Assembly (NCBI GenBank): GCA_024742355.1
Contig: JANSYM010000006.1
Span: 124,001 to 188,000 of the forward strand
Reading direction: 5' to 3'
Origin: Hyphomonadaceae bacterium
Lineage (GTDB): Bacteria; Pseudomonadota; Alphaproteobacteria; Caulobacterales; Hyphomonadaceae
DNA length: 64,000 nucleotides
Positions 59,049-64,000 of this stretch are shown here, piece after piece. Every line of letters begins with the position of its first letter. The stretch's first letter is position 1. The translations under genes were made by a program, and so were the position numbers. The notes under the pieces were generated by a model. That model saw nothing but the letters and a program-made list of their open reading frames with translations. It ran no database searches and had not been told where the DNA came from.

Positions 59049-60301
59049 CCTTGCGGGTCTAGACGAGCTTGCTGGGTCTGGCCAGCGCTCAGTGACCGCT
59101 TGGCATAGTATGAGGCCGGCGCCAGTGCGATGCCTTTTTCTTCCAGGGTCGGAATCCACTCTTTCAGCAAGTCGATCGAAACCGGGAAGGGCATGCTCGT
59201 ACCGAGCGCCGCACCCCGTTCGCGAGCCGTGGTCTCAAGCACCAGTAATTGCTGCGAAATTTCGTCCGCAACCGGGCGCGCATCAACCCAGGCAGTCGCC
59301 TTGCCGAACGCGAGGCCCGCATTGCGCGAGCTGCCTTCAAACTCCGACCGGATCAGGCTGCCATCTTCGAAAAAGGCGAGGCCCTTGGCGCGCAGCTCAG
59401 CGACGACTGGGTCCACGGCGGCCTGTTCAGTCGCGAATTTCGCGCCCTGATAATTCATCACGCCGACATAGCCAGGCGCTCGGGCCAGCAATTTCGACAG
59501 ACGTTGTCTGTTCGTATCAGCCGACACACCAACCTGCATGACCTGCGCATGCGGGCGCTGGCGGCCATAATCATAAGGCTCCATCGGCAGTTCGATCAGC
59601 ACTTCATGGCCCGCGCGGCGAGCCTGGCGCACCCAGGTGCGCAAATTATCGGAGGTCGGCGCGAAGGACAGCGTCACCTCAGGGGGCAGCTCATTGATTG
59701 CCGCCCGTGTACGAGTCGCATTGGTGCCAAGACCGCTGACAATCAGGGAAACCGTCGGCTTGCCGTCCGGATTGGAGAAGGCACGTGCGTTTTTCGCGAG
59801 CGGGGAATCGTCGGCAATTCCGGCGCCGATCTGGACCATTTTCGACGCGATCTCACCCGGCGTGGGCGCTGCATCGGCATCGCCAATCTGATTGATCTGG
59901 CTATAGGTCTGGCCAGGCAGGACCGTTTTGCCATTGATGCGGATGCCCGTAGGTTGTTGGCTGGTGCTCGCCGATGCCGTCATCCGAACGGCGCCATCAT
60001 ACTCGACCCCGAGATCTGGCTCATCGGTCGAAGGCTGGGGAGCAGCGGGCACAGTTCCAGCCTGCGCGAATCCGATGGCTTCCTGATAGCCTGGCAGACG
60101 TGGGTTGAGCTGGGGCGCATCCGATGGCGTTTCGTCGAACAGGGCCATACGCACGGTCGGTCCGGCTGCATCAGCGTCGCCCATCACATGCATAGCGGTC
60201 GCACCTGAGCCGAGAACGAAAGTCAGCGTGAATGCTCCAAGTGCCGAATGCACCAGGCCGCTACGGAATGGCGATGGATCGCGCGCGATGCGAGATGACA
60301 T
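59045..60301 (-). CDS. Divergent polysaccharide deacetylase family protein (YibQ-like)
   Basis: A 418-residue exported protein with an N-terminal membrane anchor (GALGAFTLTFVLGSG or similar) and a Pro/Ala-rich linker of about 120 residues, then the divergent deacetylase domain (YibQ/DUF610): PTVSLIVSGLGTNATRTRAA, VLIELPMEPYDYGR, GVMNYQGAKFATEQA and FFEDGS. Its partner position after envC and ctpA is conserved in proteobacteria. AGGAG 5 bases before ATG 60301 sets the start. A role in cell-wall or glycan remodelling is inferred. Confidence 0.9.
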   Translation of the reverse strand: MSSRIARDPSPFRSGLVHSALGAFTLTFVLGSGATAMHVMGDADAAGPTVRMALFDETPSDAPQLNPRLPGYQEAIGFAQAGTVPAAPQPSTDEPDLGVEYDGAVRMTASASTSQQPTGIRINGKTVLPGQTYSQINQIGDADAAPTPGEIASKMVQIGAGIADDSPLAKNARAFSNPDGKPTVSLIVSGLGTNATRTRAAINELPPEVTLSFAPTSDNLRTWVRQARRAGHEVLIELPMEPYDYGRQRPHAQVMQVGVSADTNRQRLSKLLARAPGYVGVMNYQGAKFATEQAAVDPVVAELRAKGLAFFEDGSLIRSEFEGSSRNAGLAFGKATAWVDARPVADEISQQLLVLETTARERGAALGTSMPFPVSIDLLKEWIPTLEEKGIALAPASYYAKRSLSAGQTQQARLDPQG

Positions 60302-60471
60302 TGTGGCTCCTGAGAACACTTTAAACCCGAGCGTCCAGTTTGCCGTCCGAATGGTTAAGAAGAGGCAAACCCGAATTAACCTTTTCGGGTGATTTGCAGT
60401 GTTTCACGAGCCAAATTGCATGACAATTCGGTTAGTCGCTACCTGTAATTGAATCAGGGGAACCCGGCGGT

Positions 60472-61800
60472 TTATCCCGCCCGGGTGTCCGTGCTCGCCA
60501 GAACGCCGCCTGCCTTAAGAAATTCAATCGCTTTCTCAAGCTGGTAGTCGTCGCCTTCATAGTCTTCCGGCGGCATGTCGTCTGGAATATGCGGCAGGTT
60601 GCGGGCTGCGCCATCCTCATTGTCCAGCGCGTTCGGCAGATCGGCTTCCGAATAGCGGCGGATCTTGGCGAGATCTTCCTCGCTGACCCGGCGATTGGAC
60701 ACTTCAATGTCTGGAACAATGCCTGTTGCCTGGATCGAGCGTCCGGCCGGCGTGTAATAACGCGCCGTGGTCAGGCGAATGGCACCGCGATCTGCGCCCA
60801 GCGGCATCACGGTCTGGACCGATCCCTTACCGAAACTGGTCATGCCGAGCACGGTTGCGCGGTCACGGTCCTGCAAGGCGCCAGCAACGATTTCCGACGC
60901 CGAGGCCGATCCATTATTGATCAGGACGACAATCGGAATGTTCTTGAACACTTCGCCGCGCTGCGCATTCGAGCGCATGACATCGCCAGGACGGCGCCCA
61001 ATGGTCGAGACCACTTCGCCGCCAGACAGGAATTGGTCGCTGACCGACACAGCCTCATCCAGCAGACCGCCGCCATTATTGCGCAGGTCGATGATGATGC
61101 CTTTTGGATTGCGGCCAATATCGTCGCGGATCTGCTCGAACGCCTCGACCAGCTTGGTCGTGGTCTTCTTGTTGTTGAAGGTGGCGATGCGGATATAGGC
61201 GATGTCGTCGCCTTTATTCGTGTACTCGACATATTTCGGTTCGATCACTTCACGTGTCAGCGTGACATCGAACGGGTCCTGGCCTTCGCGGTAAACGGTG
61301 ACGGTGAGGTCCGTACCCGGTTCGCCGCGCATGTCGCTGACCGCATCATCGAGGCTGAGGCCGACAATCGCCCGCGCATTGATATGGGTCAGGAGATCGC
61401 CGGGCTCGAGGCCGGCGCGGCTGGCCGGTGTATCATCCATCGGTGTGACGACTTTCACAAAGCCGTCTTCCATGGTCACTTCAATGCCGAGACCGCCATA
61501 TTCGCCGGAAGTGGTGACTTGCAGCGCTTCAAACTCGTCCGGCGACATATAGCCTGAATGCGGGTCGAGTGAGCCGAGCATGCCATCAATGGCCGCTTCG
61601 AGGGCCGCGACCTCGTCAATCTCTTCGACATAGTCAGCCTTGGCGCGGGCCATGACTTCGGTGAACAAAGAGAGCTGCTCAAAGGCAGCTTCATAACGCG
61701 GAGGGTTATACTCCGAATCCGGCCAGGCAACAGCGGACACCCCAACAGCAGTGGCCCCAAGTATGACCCCCAACGCGGCTCCGGTTAGCATAGCTCTCAT
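60472..61800 (-). CDS. ctpA: C-terminal processing protease, S41 family (CtpA-like)
   Basis: Periplasmic serine protease with a PDZ domain, 442 residues. After a membrane anchor (GAALGVILGATAVGVSAVAW) come the S41 N-terminal part, the PDZ domain (GGLGIEVTMEDGFVKV...GLEPGDLLTHINARA), and the catalytic core: NNGSASASEIVAGALQD holds the nucleophile Ser and GMTSFGKGSVQTVMPLG the Lys. The C-terminal 80 residues are the CtpA tail. It follows envC by 22 bases and is probably cotranscribed with it. Confidence 0.94.
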   Translation of the reverse strand: MRAMLTGAALGVILGATAVGVSAVAWPDSEYNPPRYEAAFEQLSLFTEVMARAKADYVEEIDEVAALEAAIDGMLGSLDPHSGYMSPDEFEALQVTTSGEYGGLGIEVTMEDGFVKVVTPMDDTPASRAGLEPGDLLTHINARAIVGLSLDDAVSDMRGEPGTDLTVTVYREGQDPFDVTLTREVIEPKYVEYTNKGDDIAYIRIATFNNKKTTTKLVEAFEQIRDDIGRNPKGIIIDLRNNGGGLLDEAVSVSDQFLSGGEVVSTIGRRPGDVMRSNAQRGEVFKNIPIVVLINNGSASASEIVAGALQDRDRATVLGMTSFGKGSVQTVMPLGADRGAIRLTTARYYTPAGRSIQATGIVPDIEVSNRRVSEEDLAKIRRYSEADLPNALDNEDGAARNLPHIPDDMPPEDYEGDDYQLEKAIEFLKAGGVLASTDTRAG

Positions 61801-61822
61801 CGGCGTGTCTCCTGCGTGCGGC

Positions 61823-63040
61823 TTAGCCGCGTTTCATCCATTTGGCCGGGTTCATCGGCTTGCCCGACTTGCGGACCTCCAGATAAAGCTCCGGCTCACT
61901 ATTGACCCGGTCGGCCATTTTCGCCACCGGCTCGCCCTGTTTCACTGATTGGCCCACAGCGACATAGCTCGACGACATTCCCGATAACAGTACATGGTAT
62001 CCATCGCTTGTCGAGAGGATCAGTAACTGTCCGTAACTGCGAAACGGGCCCGAAAATTCGACCACGCCATCGACCGGCGCAGCGACCTGTGCGCCGCTGC
62101 GTGTGAGATAGGCAATGCCCTCAGATGCGCTTCCGCCAGGCATCTTGTCGCCCCAGGCCCGGACCATGCGTCCTGCGGCTGGTGTCGCCAGAATTCCAAG
62201 CGGCTGCGACACGGTCGGACGCGGCAGGCTGGCCCGTGCTGGCGGGCGTGCGCGCGGTGTCTCGGCAAATGTCAGGCGCGGTTTGAGACGCGGGGCAGAC
62301 GGCGCCATGGCTTCCAGAGCGGCAATCAGCTCACGCACTGTATTGGCTTTTTCTCCAAGCGATTCAGCGCGTTGGCGTAGCTTTTCGGCATCGGCCGTCA
62401 CATCCTCAAAGGCCGATCGCTTGGCCGCGGTCAGCTGCGTGATCTGCTCGCGCTTCAGTGACAAGGCGGCTTCGGCTGCGGCGAGGGATTTTTGCTCGCG
62501 CAGGACCTGGCGCTCTATGCGGCGCAGGCTGGTAATCTCGTCACCGAGCGCCGTCGTGCGGGCGCGCACCTGCGGGGCAACCTCACCCATCAGGATGGCG
62601 GCGCGAATGGCCTGGTTGGCATCCTGTGGCTGGGTCAACAATGCGGGTGGGCGGTGGCGTCCGGACAGCGCCAGCGAAGCCATCAATTCTTCGAGAGCAG
62701 ATTCACCATCTACAAGCTGTGTCCGCGCAGACCCGAGCCGGGTGCGCAGCGAAACCAGTTTGAGTTCGGCTGACGTGGCCTGTTCCTCGCGGCGCTGGCT
62801 TTCCATGGCGGCGGAAATCAGGTCGCGTTCGAGCGCTTCCAGATCGCCTGATACGACGCTGCCCGCCTGCTCCAGCGCGGAAAGCTGCTTCAACGCGTCC
62901 TCGCGCTCCGCCTCCAGCGCCTGCAATTCGGCGCGTGAGACATCGCCCTCACCCAGCGCAGGTACGCCAGCAAAGCCAATAATGGCCACACAGGCGGCCA
63001 GACGGCCAAGGGAAGAAGGCTTCGCGATTCGCATGGTCAA
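61823..63040 (-). CDS. envC: EnvC-type murein hydrolase activator with degenerate LytM domain
   Basis: Periplasmic protein of about 405 residues that recruits and activates septal amidases. A signal peptide (LAACVAIIGFAGVPALG) precedes a long coiled coil (about residues 35-255: ALEAEREDALKQLSALE, then LRRIERQVLREQKSLAA), a Pro/Arg-rich link and a LytM fold at the C-terminus (VAAPVDGVVEFSGPFRSYGQLL). The zinc ligands expected of active M23 enzymes are missing: the HxH strip is LYLEVR. This is typical of EnvC, not of a hydrolase. Starts at 63034 or 63040 are similar. Confidence 0.93.
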   Translation of the reverse strand: MTMRIAKPSSLGRLAACVAIIGFAGVPALGEGDVSRAELQALEAEREDALKQLSALEQAGSVVSGDLEALERDLISAAMESQRREEQATSAELKLVSLRTRLGSARTQLVDGESALEELMASLALSGRHRPPALLTQPQDANQAIRAAILMGEVAPQVRARTTALGDEITSLRRIERQVLREQKSLAAAEAALSLKREQITQLTAAKRSAFEDVTADAEKLRQRAESLGEKANTVRELIAALEAMAPSAPRLKPRLTFAETPRARPPARASLPRPTVSQPLGILATPAAGRMVRAWGDKMPGGSASEGIAYLTRSGAQVAAPVDGVVEFSGPFRSYGQLLILSTSDGYHVLLSGMSSSYVAVGQSVKQGEPVAKMADRVNSEPELYLEVRKSGKPMNPAKWMKRG

Positions 63041-63113
63041 ATTATGCCACGGCCAGAGTGATCAGGACATTAACGGGACCTGATCAGCTCAAATCGTCAT
63101 CAATATGGCAATG

Positions 63114-64000
63114 TTAACCGTCTTTGACAGCAATCTGGTCGGCCAAGTCGACAATCACCTTGGCCTGTTTCCAGGTCGCGTCGTCCTGCATCTTGCCGTC
63201 GAGCATGGCGACGCCAGCGCCATCCGGGATCGCTTCCAGGACACGGCGCGCGAAGGCCACCTCATCCGGATCGGGGCTGAACACTTTCTTGGCCACTTCG
63301 ATCTGGCTCGGGTGCAGCGTCCAGGTGCCGACACAGCCCATCAGGAAGGCATTGCGGAATTGCTGCTCGCAGGCTTCAAGATCGGCGATATCGCCAAACG
63401 GGCCATAGAATGGCTTGATCCCGGCCATGCCGCAGGCATCAACCATCTTGCCGACGGTGTAATGCCATGGGTCCTGCTGCGCCGCCGCACGCTGGCTGCC
63501 ATCTGCGTGAGGGTCTTCAATCACGCGATAGAAGGGATGGCCGCCGCCAACCCGCGTGGTTTTCATTTTGCGCGATGCGGCGAGATCAGCCGGGCCAAGC
63601 GAAATGCCCTGCATACGCGGCGAGGCGAGCGCAATATCCTCAACCCGGGCGACGCCCTCGGCGGTCTCCAGGATCGCGTGTAGCAGGATTGGCCGTGTCA
63701 GGCCTGCTTTCGCTTCCAATTGTGCCACGAGCTGGTCGACATAGTGAATGTCCCAGGGGCCTTCGACTTTCGGGATCATCAACACGTCAATCTGGTGGCC
63801 GGCCTTGGTCACCAACTCGGTCACATCGTCCAGGAACCAGGGCGAGTTGAGGCAATTGACCCGGCTCCACAGCCCCGTGCCTTTGGCCTGCCAGTCCAGC
63901 ATGCCCGCCATCTCAATCACGCCCGCGCGTGCCGCTTCCTTGGCATCGGCGGGGATCGCATCTTCAAGATTGCCGAGCACCACGTCGCACGTATCCGCCA
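63114..64000 (-). CDS. CitE/HpcH-type malyl-CoA lyase-like protein (5'-truncated by window)
   Basis: TIM-barrel lyase of the HpcH/HpaI-citrate lyase beta family, missing its N-terminus at the window edge (the frame is open to 64000). It splits or forms CoA esters such as L-malyl-CoA or beta-methylmalyl-CoA. Marks: [19 protein letters not shown] with acidic ligand, [51 protein letters not shown] and [12 protein letters not shown]. Substrate not decidable here. It is divergent in context from nothing visible; envC lies 73 bp downstream on the same strand. Confidence 0.88.
   Translation of the reverse strand, partial: ADTCDVVLGNLEDAIPADAKEAARAGVIEMAGMLDWQAKGTGLWSRVNCLNSPWFLDDVTELVTKAGHQIDVLMIPKVEGPWDIHYVDQLVAQLEAKAGLTRPILLHAILETAEGVARVEDIALASPRMQGISLGPADLAASRKMKTTRVGGGHPFYRVIEDPHADGSQRAAAQQDPWHYTVGKMVDACGMAGIKPFYGPFGDIADLEACEQQFRNAFLMGCVGTWTLHPSQIEVAKKVFSPDPDEVAFARRVLEAIPDGAGVAMLDGKMQDDATWKQAKVIVDLADQIAVKDG

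Noticed and set aside
60351-60381. GGTTAA...TTAACC inverted pair upstream of the deacetylase as a CtrA site
   Set aside because: The spacing between the TTAA halves is 17 bases rather than 7, so it does not fit the CtrA box.

Overview
The window looks like part of the chromosome of a free-living, probably marine alphaproteobacterium of the Caulobacterales/Hyphomonadaceae kind. The grounds are high G+C by eye, an RcdA (CtrA-degradation regulator) gene with a DUF1192 gene beside it, a DUF1013/TrcR gene, the order envC-ctpA-divergent polysaccharide deacetylase-rppH, an ftsE-ftsX-plsC operon, and a CtrA-type TTAA-N7-TTAA site next to a DnaA-box-like site at nrdA. The genus assignment is inference. 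I see no transposase, prophage, CRISPR array, tRNA or rRNA.

Layout. 1-3.8 kb: yebC, a secreted MsrA, a CnoX-type thioredoxin, and a coupled set (LON-N, Trm112, DUF971). 3.8-4.0 kb: a probable 6S RNA. 4.1-8.5 kb (minus): a possible operon of acyl-CoA ligase, class IV aminotransferase, sulfotransferase-like protein and alpha-oxoamine synthase. 8.6-16 kb: MetY, a GST with an extra C-terminal domain, an alternative oxidase, an ArnT-like glycosyltransferase, a DAACS symporter and OxyR, which has a candidate OxyR site over its own start. 16.4-20 kb: a GNAT acetyltransferase, ffh, a low-G+C orphan, chorismate mutase and S16, then a strong terminator. 20-30 kb: a GH16 lipoprotein behind a LacI-type operator, an M28 peptidase, a peroxiredoxin-like protein, OafA-type acyltransferase, mdh, HxlR, rcdA, DUF1192, quinone oxidoreductase, trcR and truB. 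30-41 kb: ugd, a transaldolase-like aldolase, then nrdB and nrdA, which share NrdR boxes but are separated by two LpxR-like outer-membrane proteins and a TonB-dependent receptor with an in-frame amber codon. 41-46 kb: stacked palindromic repeats, a serine hydrolase carrying such a repeat in its 5' end, small envelope genes, a glycosyltransferase and an ABA4-like protein. 45.6-49 kb: gap-pgk-fda. 49-64 kb: thiE-like, efp, suhB, HNH, alkA-like, plsC, ftsX, ftsE, zinc-ribbon, hpt, rppH, deacetylase, ctpA, envC and a truncated CitE-type lyase.

How it fits together. Much of the window is housekeeping: translation and secretion (ffh, S16, EF-P, TruB), lower glycolysis, dNTP synthesis, cell-wall splitting and division (FtsEX, EnvC, CtpA) and cell-cycle control (RcdA, TrcR). 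Oxidative-stress functions recur: MsrA, CnoX, OxyR, a peroxiredoxin-like protein and AOX. The least explained parts are the acyl-ligase/sulfotransferase/oxoamine-synthase group, the LpxR-like tandem with a terminator inside a signal-peptide coding region, the interrupted TonB receptor, and the repeat-invaded serine hydrolase.
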